Assembly: GCA_030148085.1 (NCBI GenBank)
Contig: JASBUF010000067.1
Coordinates: 62,001 to 126,000 of the forward strand
Direction of reading: 5' to 3'
Source of the DNA: Methylophaga sp.
GTDB lineage: Bacteria > Pseudomonadota > Gammaproteobacteria > Nitrosococcales > Methylophagaceae
Length of the DNA: 64,000 bases
Shown here: in pieces, positions 18,734 to 29,600 of the stretch
Layout: each line of letters opens with the position of its first letter
Position numbering within the stretch: position 1 is the first letter of the stretch
Program-made: the position numbers and the translations under genes
Notes under the pieces: model-generated
Database searches by the model: none
What the model saw: the letters and a program-made list of their open reading frames with translations, nothing else
Told to the model about the DNA's origin: nothing

Positions 18734-19486
18734 ATGTCAAAAAATCAGCTACGTATTTTGACCTACAACCTGCATAAGGGATTTAACACCAGTCGGCGGC
18801 AGTTTACCCTGCACCCGATTCGCGATGCCCTAATGCAAACCAATGCCGACATTATGTTGCTGCAGGAAATTCAGGGTCAACACAGTGAGCACCGACTGGC
18901 ACAACAAGCTTGGCCGGATGAACCTCACTTTGAGTTTCTCGCTAAAGATGTCTGGCCACATTACGCCTATGCTAAAAACGCCGTTTACAGTGTCGGCCAT
19001 CACGGCAACGCGATTCTGAGCAAATACCCGCTGGTGAACTGGGAAAACATCAACGTCTCCCCGTTCACCTGGGCCAGCCGCAGCCTGCTACATGCCGAAA
19101 TTCAACTGCCCTGGCGTGAGGACACTCTGCATATCATCTGTATTCACTTGGGCCTTATCGGACTTGAACGTCGGCGTCAGTTCGTCACCTTGTGCGAACG
19201 CATAGACGCCCACGTGCCTCATGATGCCCCACTGATCGTCGCTGGCGACTTCAATGACTGGGCCGGTCAGGCAGAAAAGCGGTTATCTCAGCATCTGGAG
19301 TTGAAAGAAGCCTACCGCACGCTGCATAACCGCTATGCCCGCACCTGGCCAGCGTGGCTGCCGGTACTGAAGATGGATCGTATTTATTACCGGGGTATGG
19401 AGCCGGTATTGTGTGAAAGACCACCGCATTCTTCGTGGAACCGGCTGTCTGATCACGCTCCTCTCTTCGCCTCATTTGATTTTTAA
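18734..19486 (+). CDS. Endonuclease/exonuclease/phosphatase family protein (YbhP/YafD-like)
   Basis: Metal-dependent phosphoesterase fold of 250 residues. The strand-initiating TYNLHKGF (about 10-17), the catalytic Glu in MLLQEIQ (about 42), the GHHGNAILSKYPL segment, the HLGL His, the AGDFNDW aspartate/asparagine pair (about 174-180) and the terminal SDHAPLFASF His are all present, so it should be active. No signal peptide is apparent. Substrate could be nucleic acid or a small phosphoester. It precedes a DUF1232 gene by 11 bp and both probably share a promoter in the 176-bp divergent gap with htpG. Confidence 0.85.
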   Translation: MSKNQLRILTYNLHKGFNTSRRQFTLHPIRDALMQTNADIMLLQEIQGQHSEHRLAQQAWPDEPHFEFLAKDVWPHYAYAKNAVYSVGHHGNAILSKYPLVNWENINVSPFTWASRSLLHAEIQLPWREDTLHIICIHLGLIGLERRRQFVTLCERIDAHVPHDAPLIVAGDFNDWAGQAEKRLSQHLELKEAYRTLHNRYARTWPAWLPVLKMDRIYYRGMEPVLCERPPHSSWNRLSDHAPLFASFDF

Positions 19487-19497
19487 ACACGATTTTC

Positions 19498-19881
19498 ATG
19501 ACACTGGCTCAACACTGGAAGCACTGGGCAAAAGCGCTTAAACAACAGACTCTGGCACTCTACTACGCCTGTCAAGATCCAGACACGCCGCGCCTCAGTC
19601 GCTGGCTGGCGTTAGCCGTTATCGCCTATGCCTTAAGCCCGATTGACCTCATCCCCGACTTCATCCCCGTGTTGGGTTATGTCGATGACTTGCTGTTATT
19701 GCCTTTGGCCTGCTGGTTGATTATCCGCACCCTGCCGGAAGTTGTCTGGCAACGCAGCCTGGAGAAAGCGCGTACGACGCCACTAACATTGGCAAAAAAA
19801 CGCTGGATGGCCGTCGTCATTGTGCTGATATGGACAGTTGTTACTGCCATCTTTGGCATCTGGCTGCTAAAGTTAATCTAA
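19498..19881 (+). CDS. DUF1232 (YkvA-like) small membrane protein
   Basis: Protein of 127 residues. The DUF1232 core is visible as ALAVIAYALSPIDLIPDFIPVLGYVDDLLLLPLA (about 39-72), which contains the diagnostic SPIDLIPD turn between two hydrophobic helices. A further hydrophobic helix (about 102-125) ends the chain. The function of the family is unknown. It is 11 bp behind the EEP gene and 48 bp ahead of gluQ. Confidence 0.88.
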   Translation: MTLAQHWKHWAKALKQQTLALYYACQDPDTPRLSRWLALAVIAYALSPIDLIPDFIPVLGYVDDLLLLPLACWLIIRTLPEVVWQRSLEKARTTPLTLAKKRWMAVVIVLIWTVVTAIFGIWLLKLI

Positions 19882-19929
19882 AACCACCCAACAAAGTCAG
19901 TTAAACGGACTATTTGAAACGCTGCTGGG

Positions 19930-20850
19930 ATGACAGACATTAATAAACCATATATCGGCCGTTATGCGCCCTCACCTACCGGACCTTTGCACTTCGGCTC
20001 TCTGGTCGCGGCAGTGGCCAGCTATCTCGATGCCAGAAGCCATGATGGGCGCTGGTTATTACGCATGGAAGATCTGGATAAACCGCGGGAAATGCCGGGC
20101 GCAGCAGACGACATATTGCACATGCTCGAGGCCTATGGCTTTGAATGGGATGGCAGCATTCTGTATCAGAGTGAGCGCCATGACCGCTATCAGTCGGTAC
20201 TAGATAGACTCATTGCCGCTGACTGGGTCTACCCCTGTAACTGCAGCAGGCGTGAAGTCACCGAAATCGCCCGCGCGGGCATTGACGGTCCGGTCTACCC
20301 AGGCACCTGTCGCAACGGTCTGAGCCATAAGCGCGCTGCCCGAGCCTGGCGCTTTAAAACCGATGCAGCGCATCTGGTGTTTAAAGATCAGATTCAAGGG
20401 ATGTTTGATCATCGTATGCAGCAAGATGTCGGCGACTTTATCCTCAAGCGTGCCGATGGCCAGTTTGCCTATCAGCTTGCCGTCGTCGTTGATGATGCTG
20501 ATCAAGGCATCACCCACGTGGTGCGCGGTGCCGATCTGCTCAACTCATCCAGCCGACAGATCTTATTGCAGTATGGTCTGCACCTGCCTTCACCCCATTA
20601 TGCACATATCCCGGTCGTGGCAGGCCCTGACGGACAGAAACTCAGTAAACAAACCCATGCTCACCCCATCGGTAATCAAAATGCAGCTGAGATGCTCTGC
20701 TTTGCCTATCGTTTTCTTGGCATGAATGTGCCTGATGAACTTGCACAACAATCACTCAGCGCGATTTGGTTGTGGGGTCTGCAACACTGGGAAATAGACA
20801 AGGTAGCGAAACAATTAAGTATAGAATTTCCTGTCACAACAATTCCTTAG
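19930..20850 (+). CDS. gluQ: Glutamyl-Q tRNA(Asp) synthetase
   Basis: GluRS paralogue lacking the anticodon-binding domain; it attaches glutamate to queuosine at position 34 of tRNA-Asp. The class I HIGH-like signature APSPTGPLHFGSL (about 12-24) and KMSKS-like GQKLSKQ (about 235-241) are present. Cysteines in YPCNCSRREV and YPGTC (about 100-122) are the expected zinc ligands. The 306-residue length fits GluQ-RS rather than full GluRS. Confidence 0.95.
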   Translation: MTDINKPYIGRYAPSPTGPLHFGSLVAAVASYLDARSHDGRWLLRMEDLDKPREMPGAADDILHMLEAYGFEWDGSILYQSERHDRYQSVLDRLIAADWVYPCNCSRREVTEIARAGIDGPVYPGTCRNGLSHKRAARAWRFKTDAAHLVFKDQIQGMFDHRMQQDVGDFILKRADGQFAYQLAVVVDDADQGITHVVRGADLLNSSSRQILLQYGLHLPSPHYAHIPVVAGPDGQKLSKQTHAHPIGNQNAAEMLCFAYRFLGMNVPDELAQQSLSAIWLWGLQHWEIDKVAKQLSIEFPVTTIP

Positions 20851-20896
20851 CGCTGGCTGTCATAAAAATTTAACATCTCTGTAACAAAAAACGTTC

Positions 20897-20923
20897 TAAG
20901 CTTTCCTTGATGTTAGTCGATAC
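20897..20923 (+). promoter_or_regulatory. Sigma-28 (FliA) promoter of the chemoreceptor gene
   Basis: TAAGCTTT (20897-20904), 11 nt, then GTCGATAC (20916-20923). Against the flagellar consensus TAAAGTTT-N11-GCCGATAA each half matches 6 of 8 with exact spacing. It ends 29 bp before the chemoreceptor start, as expected for a motility-class gene. Confidence 0.7.
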
Positions 20924-20952
20924 TACTTCTATCGAATACAAGGTAAATACTC

Positions 20953-22827
20953 ATGCTTAAGAACCTAACAATAAAAAAGAAACTGTTCGTTCTTGCAGTT
21001 CTCGTTGCCGCTTCACTCTTCATCCTATTAGTGGTGCAAGGCGTTGGCATCAAAAAAATCGAGCAACTTGAGTCGCTGTCAGCACAGTCCTATCAGGCTG
21101 AAGTCGATATGCTTATGCTTCGTCGCAACGAAAAAGACTTTCTGTCTCGTCTTGATCTGAAGTATCAACTGTCGTTCAACGACAACATTCAGAGCATGTT
21201 GACTCGTTTACTGGAGTTTGAGGCTCAACTCAATAATTTGCCTGAACAAAAAGCACTGGCTGAGCAATTGATTGATGTCATCAATCAGTATGGGCAAGTC
21301 TTTAATGAGTTGGTTGAAACACAGGTTGTGATTGGCCTTGATCATGAAAGCGGGCTTTATGGTTCGCTGAGAAAGTCCGTGCATACCATCGAATCGATTC
21401 TGGAAACAGAAGCATCCGATACATTATTAAAAGATATGCTGACGCTTCGCCGCAATGAAAAAGACTTCATGCTACGTCTCGATATGAAATACGTGGAACG
21501 CTTCAAAGCTAACGTCAAGGCTTTTGAGCAGTCTATATCCGACAGTTTCATTTCACCCAACCAACAATCTGCTATTCGCCAAGCCCTCAGTCAGTATGAA
21601 AAAGATTTCCTGGCACTGGTTGATGGCGTCGAAAAGCTAGGTTTTGAATCAGATCAAGGCAAGCGTGGTGAAATGAGAAATATCATTCATCAATCGGAAA
21701 GTTTGTTGGCAGAACTGCAGAGTGGAATCAAAGCGATTATTCCAAAGAAAATGTTCCAGATTGAAGTCATTGCCATCAGCCTGTCATTGTTCCTGTCTAT
21801 CATCATCGTCGGTTTTATTATTTTGCTGGGCAAAGGTATCAATCGTTCCGTTGCCAAACTCTATGACACCATGATTGCCGCTAACCAATCGCGCGATCTG
21901 AGCATTCGCGCCAGCATTGATGCCGATGATGAAATCGGTCACATGTCGCGGGCTTACAATGACATGACAAACTCATTCCAGAAGCTCATCAATGAAGTCA
22001 TCTCATCCGCGCAAACCGTCAGTGCTGCTGCAGAAGAGTTATCTGTTATCACCGGCCAGACCAGCCAGGGGGTCCTGAATCAACAGAGCAGCAGCGAGCA
22101 GGTCGCCACGGCAATGAATGAAATGACAGCGACAGTACAAGAAGTCGCTCGAAGTGCGGCAGATGCCGCGACAGCTTCTCGAGATGCTGACCAAGAAACT
22201 GAACAAGGCAAGCAGGTCGTGTCAAAAAGCGTGGACGGCATTAAACACTTGGCTGCATTGGTCGAGGATAATGCCAACTCAATTCGTGATCTTCAGGTGG
22301 AAAGCGACAATATTGGTACTGTCTTAACGGTCATTCAGACAATCGCCGAACAAACCAATTTGCTAGCCCTTAATGCGGCTATCGAAGCGGCCCGTGCCGG
22401 TGAATCAGGACGAGGTTTTGCCGTCGTTGCCGACGAAGTGCGCACACTTGCTCAGCGTAGTCAGCAGTCTACCGAAGAAATCAAAACCATTATTGAACGC
22501 CTGCAAGGCGGTGCCAATAAATGTGTAGATGGTATGTTGGCAGGCAAAGAGAAAGCCGCTGAGAGTGTAACTTTGGCTGAGTCTGCTGGTAACTCTCTGG
22601 CTATTATTTCTCAGCGTGTGATGACGATACGTGATATGAACACACACATCGCCAGTGCTGCCGAAGAACAATCTGCCGTGGCAGAAGATATTAACCGTAA
22701 CGTTAATCAGATTGCATCGATTGCCGAGGAAAATGCCCGCAGCACATCACAAACTATGGAAACAAGCCAGTCATTGGCACAACTGGCTAACGAGCTGCAA
22801 ACGCTGGTGAACCAATTCAAGGTGTGA
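20953..22827 (+). CDS. Methyl-accepting chemotaxis protein with HBM-type sensor domain
   Basis: Transmembrane chemoreceptor of 624 residues. TM1 is about 11-30 and TM2 about 272-294. Between them an all-helical periplasmic domain of about 240 residues contains the near-identical sequence [16 protein letters not shown] / [16 protein letters not shown] twice (about 55-70 and 162-178), characteristic of the two stacked four-helix modules of HBM sensors. HAMP follows (about 296-348), and the cytoplasmic signalling tip is [38 protein letters not shown] (two stretches of the canonical hairpin). No C-terminal pentapeptide tether is present. A sigma-28-type promoter lies upstream. The ligand is unknown; known HBM domains bind TCA intermediates or other small ligands. 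Confidence 0.93.
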   Translation: MLKNLTIKKKLFVLAVLVAASLFILLVVQGVGIKKIEQLESLSAQSYQAEVDMLMLRRNEKDFLSRLDLKYQLSFNDNIQSMLTRLLEFEAQLNNLPEQKALAEQLIDVINQYGQVFNELVETQVVIGLDHESGLYGSLRKSVHTIESILETEASDTLLKDMLTLRRNEKDFMLRLDMKYVERFKANVKAFEQSISDSFISPNQQSAIRQALSQYEKDFLALVDGVEKLGFESDQGKRGEMRNIIHQSESLLAELQSGIKAIIPKKMFQIEVIAISLSLFLSIIIVGFIILLGKGINRSVAKLYDTMIAANQSRDLSIRASIDADDEIGHMSRAYNDMTNSFQKLINEVISSAQTVSAAAEELSVITGQTSQGVLNQQSSSEQVATAMNEMTATVQEVARSAADAATASRDADQETEQGKQVVSKSVDGIKHLAALVEDNANSIRDLQVESDNIGTVLTVIQTIAEQTNLLALNAAIEAARAGESGRGFAVVADEVRTLAQRSQQSTEEIKTIIERLQGGANKCVDGMLAGKEKAAESVTLAESAGNSLAIISQRVMTIRDMNTHIASAAEEQSAVAEDINRNVNQIASIAEENARSTSQTMETSQSLAQLANELQTLVNQFKV

Positions 22828-22908
22828 TATTCATAACCTGTCAGCGACGACCGGTTTAGGCTAAAACCCATGCCTGTAAATTTGACTTTAAACGACTTCT
22901 GACCGCTC

Positions 22909-25233
22909 ATGTTTCTGAGCTATGAGCGGGCAGGAAGCCAAGTAGACTACCTTCAAAAAAACATATGGACCTCGTTCTGTGTGTTGCTCTTTGCTGGTCT
23001 AATCTTGCTCTACATCATCTCAACACTGACTTGGCAAAGCATTTATCGCGATACCCTGAATAACCAGCAAGACACCATTTTTCTGGTTTCCACTTCGACA
23101 CTCACTACGCTACGTACGCAAGAAAATCAGTTAGATCTGATCGGGTTACAGTTGCTCGAAAATGACAACTACACAGATCTCTCAAGAACCCGCTCCATCA
23201 TGCACAAACTTCTGAACAATCCGGTTATTGCAGGGTTTGGGCTTATCAGTAATGACGGTAACTTCTTGGTTTCGAGTAATACGTTTCATCCCTCACTATT
23301 ACCCAATCTGAAGCACCACCCCGCCACTAATGAATCGTTTTTGCAAACTCTCGAAAGCGAAAAAATGGTGGTAGGTAAAACCTACTTATCGCCGACATTG
23401 GGGCGATGGATATTACCCATTCGTAAGGCATTACGTGATGAGTCAGGTAAGGTGGTGGCCGTAGTCTCGGCTGGCCTGGAAGTCACTGGTAACTACTCAT
23501 TTATCGAGGGCCAGGGTTATGACACTGATGGCGATAATTTGATGTTGCTGAGAGAAAAGGATTTATACCCACAGTACGTATCTACTGGCTATCTCAACTA
23601 CTCACCGGATGTATATAGACAACCTCTCTTAAAAGAAAACTATGACTATACATTTCGTGTTCTGAAAGCTCAGGGGATAGACCGCCAAGAGATAATGTCA
23701 GGCAATAAAATATATAACCTCGAAGTAACAAACCGCTTTGGTAGAGACGAGGTGGTTTCATTTCGCTACCTCAATGAGTTCGAGCTCTGGGTACTTGCAT
23801 TCAAACCAAAATCAGACATTACTAACAAGTTTCTGAGCATCTTCTGGACTTACCTAATCGCCTTTTTACTTGTTATGTCTACTCTGTATTGGCTGTTCTC
23901 ACGGCTGGTAAAAACTGAGAGACAACGCGTCGAGGAGCTTGAATTCAAAAGCTACCATGATGACCTGACAGGACTCCCTAATCTAGCCAAACTAAAACTG
24001 GTGTCAGCCGGGGCTCATGAACAAGACAAATCTTCCTATCTGATTTTTTATGTCGATTTAGATAATTTCAAATCGGCCAATGAAAGTTTTGGTAGAGACT
24101 TCGGTGACGAGGTTTTAATTGATATTGCACGTCGACTTAGCATCTTCTGTCCGGACATGGACTGTGTTTACCACACCAGTGGTGATGAATATGTGATTCG
24201 TAAACCCGTCAGCACGGATGATGATATCTATGCGTTGGCAAGACAGTTATTGAGCATACTTTCAGAACCTTATGCCAGAAATGATGCCAGCATCATGCTA
24301 ACTGCCAGTATTGGTGTGGCCTGTTCTCCAGAGCATGGGAAAACGCTCTCAGAGACAATTAAAGCCGCCGAGATCGCCATGTTTGAGGCAAAAAAGCATA
24401 AAAACCACTGTTCTGTCTTCGATAACAGCATCTACGCTGCGCATCATGAAAAACAAAGCATAGAACAAGAACTTAAGCTGGCCGTGGGCAGCAAACAGTT
24501 TTGCATCCATTACCAACCACAATTTAATAGTGATGGCGTGGTGACAGGGCTGGAAGCCTTGGTCAGGTGGCACAACCCGAAACTGGGATTTATTCCCCCC
24601 GACAAATTTATTCGTATTGCCGAGTCAGCCGGGTTAATGCCCAGTCTTGGTAAACATATCATGTCACTCATTTTCCGTGACGCGAAGCAGATCGATACCC
24701 TGTTGGACTCACCTATTCACTTGGCAATCAACATTTCTGCCACACAATTTATGCAGGATGATTTCGTTACTCAGTTTGTAGATATGCATCAGCAATGCCC
24801 GTCAAAAAACATTCTCTATGCACTCGAACTGACAGAAAGCGTGTTTGTTGAGGACATGGGATTTTTACTGCCCAAAATTGAAGAATTGCGTGCTCAGGGC
24901 ATTACCCTGTCGCTTGATGATTTCGGCACCGGCTTCTCTTCATTGAGCCTGCTGCGACAGCTTCCTATTGATGAACTCAAGATCGATAAAAGCTTCGTTG
25001 ATTCTTTGATAGATGATATGACCGCCCGCAAAATGATTAAAAACATCATTTCCATCGGCGACACCCTTGAGCTGTCTGTTATCGCCGAAGGCGTCGAAAC
25101 AAAGCAACATGTAGACATTCTACAGAGCCTGAACTGTCATCGTTTCCAAGGCTATTATTTTTCCAAACCACTACCACTGGATGGCCTGATGAGTTGGATA
25201 AAAGAAAAAGATTTACATCAGAAATTATCTTAG
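22909..25233 (+). CDS. Membrane c-di-GMP phosphodiesterase with periplasmic Cache-like, degenerate GGDEF and EAL domains
   Basis: 774 residues. TM1 (about 21-43) and TM2 (about 307-327) bracket a periplasmic region resembling a double-Cache sensor. The GGDEF domain (about 345-510) carries SGDEY instead of GGDEF, so cyclase activity is doubtful and it may bind GTP as a regulator. The EAL domain (about 520-770) looks intact: GLEALVRWH, NISATQF, ELTESVF, LDDFGTGFSSL and the later ELKIDKSFV and AEGVET metal/catalytic segments. The likely net activity is c-di-GMP hydrolysis under an external signal. It follows the chemoreceptor by 81 bp and may be co-transcribed with it. Confidence 0.9.
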   Translation: MFLSYERAGSQVDYLQKNIWTSFCVLLFAGLILLYIISTLTWQSIYRDTLNNQQDTIFLVSTSTLTTLRTQENQLDLIGLQLLENDNYTDLSRTRSIMHKLLNNPVIAGFGLISNDGNFLVSSNTFHPSLLPNLKHHPATNESFLQTLESEKMVVGKTYLSPTLGRWILPIRKALRDESGKVVAVVSAGLEVTGNYSFIEGQGYDTDGDNLMLLREKDLYPQYVSTGYLNYSPDVYRQPLLKENYDYTFRVLKAQGIDRQEIMSGNKIYNLEVTNRFGRDEVVSFRYLNEFELWVLAFKPKSDITNKFLSIFWTYLIAFLLVMSTLYWLFSRLVKTERQRVEELEFKSYHDDLTGLPNLAKLKLVSAGAHEQDKSSYLIFYVDLDNFKSANESFGRDFGDEVLIDIARRLSIFCPDMDCVYHTSGDEYVIRKPVSTDDDIYALARQLLSILSEPYARNDASIMLTASIGVACSPEHGKTLSETIKAAEIAMFEAKKHKNHCSVFDNSIYAAHHEKQSIEQELKLAVGSKQFCIHYQPQFNSDGVVTGLEALVRWHNPKLGFIPPDKFIRIAESAGLMPSLGKHIMSLIFRDAKQIDTLLDSPIHLAINISATQFMQDDFVTQFVDMHQQCPSKNILYALELTESVFVEDMGFLLPKIEELRAQGITLSLDDFGTGFSSLSLLRQLPIDELKIDKSFVDSLIDDMTARKMIKNIISIGDTLELSVIAEGVETKQHVDILQSLNCHRFQGYYFSKPLPLDGLMSWIKEKDLHQKLS

Positions 25234-25284
25234 CTCTGCTACATTGATCGATAATTAGGACGATTATCAGGATTCACAAAACTG

Positions 25285-26580
25285 ATGAACTTTCTCTCAA
25301 GGCTGATTTTAATTTCATCATTTGCAGCAACATTGGTTCTGATTGGCTGCAGCCAATCTGACGGTGAGCAGCAAGGTGTGTCCTTGCTAATTGAAGGTAA
25401 AGCCAGCTATTCGGCACAGCGTAATTTACCCGTCGGCAGCCAGTTGATTTTACGGCTGGAAGATGTGTCTGCCCTGCCCAACTCCCCCGCCATACTGGCA
25501 GAAAAAATCATCCACCTGGAAACTCAGCAAAAACCCTTTCGCTTTCAGCTCCGGGTATTTCGAGATCAGTTAGCCCATGACACCACCTATGCACTCCGTG
25601 TCCTACTAATCAGCGCTGATGGTGATAGGTGGACAGCAGAGAACCTCTACCGTATCAATCAGCAACACAGTCATGTTGATCTGGGACAGATCAGCCTACA
25701 ACAAGCTGTCGAGCAAAAAGAAGATACCGCTTTGTTCGTGTGTGGCTCACGAACCATTAAAACCCAGTTTTCCCGTCAGTACCTGCAATTGCAGCTCAAC
25801 GATGATGTCTATCACCTGCAGCAGGTGGCCAGTGCCTCTGGATCGCAATATCAAAGCAAATGTGGGCAAGTCGAGTTCTGGAACAAAGGCACTCAGGCTC
25901 ACCTCACTATGGCCGGGTTTGAGTGGCCGACCTGTACTCGAGTTAGCGAAGGCACGCTGGCATTGTTTCCCTTTCAGGCGCAAGGAAATGAGCCAGGCTG
26001 GCGACTCACGGCACATTTTGATCAGGTCAAACTAGACTGGAATTATGGTCAGCAGCATCTGCTGATGCCCTACCCCTTACTGGATCTGACTCACAGTGGT
26101 TTTGTTTTGCACTCCAAAGCCGATTCACGCCTGCTGCGAGTCAATGTGCTGAATAGCCTGTGCCGTGACTCCATGTCCGGTCGCCCCTATCCGCAACATG
26201 TTAAAGTGCTGTTCGGCGATCTGCATTTAAGTGGTTGTGGGGGCAACAGTCAAAGCTTGCTGACCGGCGATGAATGGATTGTTGAAGATATCAATCGGCA
26301 AGGCATTATTGACGCCTCCCGCATCACGTTGCAGTTTGATAAAAGCGGGCGTCTGCATGGCCGGGCATCGTGCAATCAATACACCACCACCTATGAACTG
26401 ACCGAACAAATTGATATCGGTCAAGCCATTACCACCCGCAAAGCCTGCGCGCCTGCCCTGATGAATCAGGAACAACGCTTCCTGACATTGCTGGCAGACG
26501 TCATCCAGATTGATTTCGACGAAAAGGGCGCCCTGCTACTGTCGACAGCGGATGGCAATACATTGACTGCCCGCCGGTGA
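25285..26580 (+). CDS. Multidomain lipoprotein: YbaY-like, MliC-like and META domains
   Basis: Envelope lipoprotein of 431 residues with lipobox LIGC (Cys about 22). By pattern I see, in order: a YscW/YbaY-type domain (about 33-132), starting IEGKASYSAQRNLPVGSQLILRLEDVS; an MliC-like lysozyme-inhibitor module (about 148-225), FVCGSRTIKTQF with a second Cys in SKCGQVEFW; a COG3650-like segment after GNEPGWRLTA (about 235-335); and a C-terminal META/HslJ domain (about 338-430) with GRASCNQYTTTYEL and TRKACAPALMNQE. MliC domains inhibit c-type lysozyme, so protection of the cell wall from host or predator lysozyme is plausible. Individual domain limits are approximate. It is convergent with the RND pump gene. 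Confidence 0.75.
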   Translation: MNFLSRLILISSFAATLVLIGCSQSDGEQQGVSLLIEGKASYSAQRNLPVGSQLILRLEDVSALPNSPAILAEKIIHLETQQKPFRFQLRVFRDQLAHDTTYALRVLLISADGDRWTAENLYRINQQHSHVDLGQISLQQAVEQKEDTALFVCGSRTIKTQFSRQYLQLQLNDDVYHLQQVASASGSQYQSKCGQVEFWNKGTQAHLTMAGFEWPTCTRVSEGTLALFPFQAQGNEPGWRLTAHFDQVKLDWNYGQQHLLMPYPLLDLTHSGFVLHSKADSRLLRVNVLNSLCRDSMSGRPYPQHVKVLFGDLHLSGCGGNSQSLLTGDEWIVEDINRQGIIDASRITLQFDKSGRLHGRASCNQYTTTYELTEQIDIGQAITTRKACAPALMNQEQRFLTLLADVIQIDFDEKGALLLSTADGNTLTARR

Positions 26581-26603
26581 CGACAGAGGATGAGGATAGA
26601 AGA

Positions 26604-29600
26604 TTAGGCCTCTACCGGTCGGTAAAGACGTCGGCCTTCAAGTTTTCGCAGCAGGACATAGAAAATCGGGGTAAAGAACAGACCAAAGAAGGTCACACCC
26701 AGCATGCCCGAGAACACGGTCACGCCAATATCATTACGCATCTCGGAACCGGCACCGGTCGACAACACCATCGGCACGACGCCCATGATGAACGCAAACG
26801 AGGTCATCAGAATCGGACGCAGACGCATGCGACTGGCCTTGATCGCCGCCTTCACCGTTTGCATGCCATTGATTTCCAATTCACGGGCAAATTCAACAAT
26901 CAGAATCGCATTCTTACTAGCCAGACCGGCTAATACAAAAAAGCTTATCTGAGTAAAGATATTGCTATCGCCATTCGTGACCCAAACACCAAACACGGCA
27001 GCCAGAATCGACAACGGCACTATAGTGATAACGACCAATGGCAGGATCAGACTTTCGTACTGTGCGGCCAATACCAGGAAGACCAGCAATAGACACAGCG
27101 GGAAGATAAAGATCGCAGTATTACCACTCAGCACTTGTTGGTAGGTCAGCTCAGTCCACTCAAATACCATGCCTGGCGGTAAGGTTTCTTCAAGAATTGC
27201 ACTGATTGCATCCTGTGCCTGACCACTCGAGTAGCCCGGTGCGGCATTACCGTTAATATCTGCCGCCAAATACCCGTTATAGTGCGCTGCACTCTCAGGG
27301 CCATAGCTCTCCCGCATTTCAATCACGCTACCCAGTGGCACCATTTCACCCTGGTTGTTACGTACCTTGAGATTCAACGCATCTGACGGACTGTTTCGGT
27401 ATTCCGAATCGGCCTGTGCAATCACCTGATAGGTTCGACCAAACTGGTTAAAGTCATTGATATACAGAGAACCCAGATAAATCTGCATGGTGTCAAAGAT
27501 CTCTTTGACATCCAGTCCCAGCTGTTTGGCCTTGGTTCTGTCCAGATCGGCGTAAAGCTGGGGCACATTGATCTTGTAGTTGGAGTAAACACTGGTCAAA
27601 ACTGGATTCTGCCAAGCTTGTCCCACAGTTTCGTCAACAACCGCTTGCAGACTCTCATAGCCCATATCTGCCCGATCTTCGATCTGCAGCTTGAAGCCAC
27701 CGGTCGTACCAAGACCAAGAACCGGTGGTGGCGGGAATATGGCAATAAAGGCTTCTTCAACCTGAGCAAACTTCGCCTGCAAACGCCCGGCAATGGCCGT
27801 TGCTGACAGATTAGGATCGGCACGTTCTTCAAACGGATCCAGTGGCACAAACACGATGCCTGCACTCGGACTATTGGTAAATCCATTCACCGATAGGCCC
27901 GGGAATTGAACCGCATTCGCCACACCCGGCTCATCCAAAGCAATACGCCCCATTTCCCGGATCACCTCTTCGGTACGGTCCAACGATGCCCCATCGGGTA
28001 ACTGCGCGAAGCCAATTAGATACTGCTTATCTTGTGCTGGCACAAAGCCTTTCGGTAAGGCATTGAGGCCATAGGCAGTAAAGCCCAGCAATACCGCATA
28101 AATCACCACCGAAATGGTTTTATGACGAAGCAGCCCTGCTACCGAATTCGAATAACCATGTGAAGCCCGTTTGAAGCTACGGTTAAACCAGTTAAAGAAC
28201 CAGCCAAACAGAAAATCCATTACCTTAGTCAGACGATCTTTTGGCATATCATTACTGCGCAACAACAAGGCTGACAGAGCCGGACTCAGGGTCAATGAGT
28301 TGATCGCAGAAATCACTGTCGAAATCGCAATGGTGATGGCAAATTGCTGATAAAACTGACCGGTCAGACCACTGACAAAGGCGATCGGAACAAACACTGC
28401 CACCAGCGTCAGCGAGATAGCAATAATCGGCCCACTGACCTCACGCATGGCCTGATAACTGGCCTCTAAAGGTGATAGACCCGCCTCGATATTGCGCTCA
28501 ACATTTTCCACCACCACGATAGCATCGTCAACAACGATACCGATCGCCAATACCAGACCAAACAATGACAGTGTGTTAATCGAAAAACCGAGCAAGTGCA
28601 TCACGGCAAAGGTACCAATGATCGACACCGGCACAGCCAGCAGTGGAATAAGCGAAGCACGCCAGGTTTGCAGGAACACCACCACTACGATGACGACCAG
28701 GGCCAGCGCTTCCAACAGGGTCATGATGACGGCACGAATGGATTCTTTAACAAACACCGTCGGGTCATAGACCACTTCATAATCAACGCCCTCAGGGAAA
28801 CGTTGTTTGAGGTCGGCCATAATGGCACGCACATTGTCAGAAATTTGGATCGCATTAGCGCCCGGCGACTGGAAAATCGGAATCGCCACCGCAGGCTGGT
28901 TATTCAGCATTGAGCTCAGACTGTACTCAGACGCCTCCAGCTCGACTCTGGCGACGTCTTTCAGTCGTGTGATCTGACCTTCAGTGCCAGCACGGATAAT
29001 GATTTCTTCAAACTCTTCCGGACTCTCAAGGCGGCCTTTGGCATTGATCGGTAACTGCATATCAATCGGGCTAGCCATCGGTGCTCCACCAATCAAGCCT
29101 GCAGCCACCTGAACATTCTGCTCACGAATCGCATTAACCACATCGGTTGCGGTCAGTCCTCTTTCGGCGACTTTTTCAGGGTTTAGCCAGATCCGCATAG
29201 CATAGTCACCGGAGCCAAACAGACGCACCTGTCCAACACCTTCCACTTTGGCTAATTCATCTTTGACGTTCTTCAAGCCGTAGTTACGAAGGTACAACTC
29301 GTCGTAGCGTTTATCCGGTGAGGTTAAATGCACCACCATGGTCAGATCCGGGGAGCTTTTGACCACGGTTACACCTAGCTGACGGGTGACTTCCGGCAGA
29401 CGTGGAGTCGCCTGTGTTACCCGGTTTTGAACCATCTGCTGCGCCAAGTCTGGATTGGTACCAATCTTGAAGGTGACTGTCAGCGTCATACGACCATCAG
29501 AAGTCGCCTGTGAAAACATATACAACATGTTTTCAACGCCGCTAAGTTGCTCTTCTAACGGTCTAGCAACGGTTTCGGCAATGACTTTCGGGTTGGCACC

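Noticed and set aside
26577-26933. Plus-strand frame after the META lipoprotein
   Set aside because: It is antisense to the RND pump C-terminus, with low-complexity His/Arg content typical of a shadow frame.
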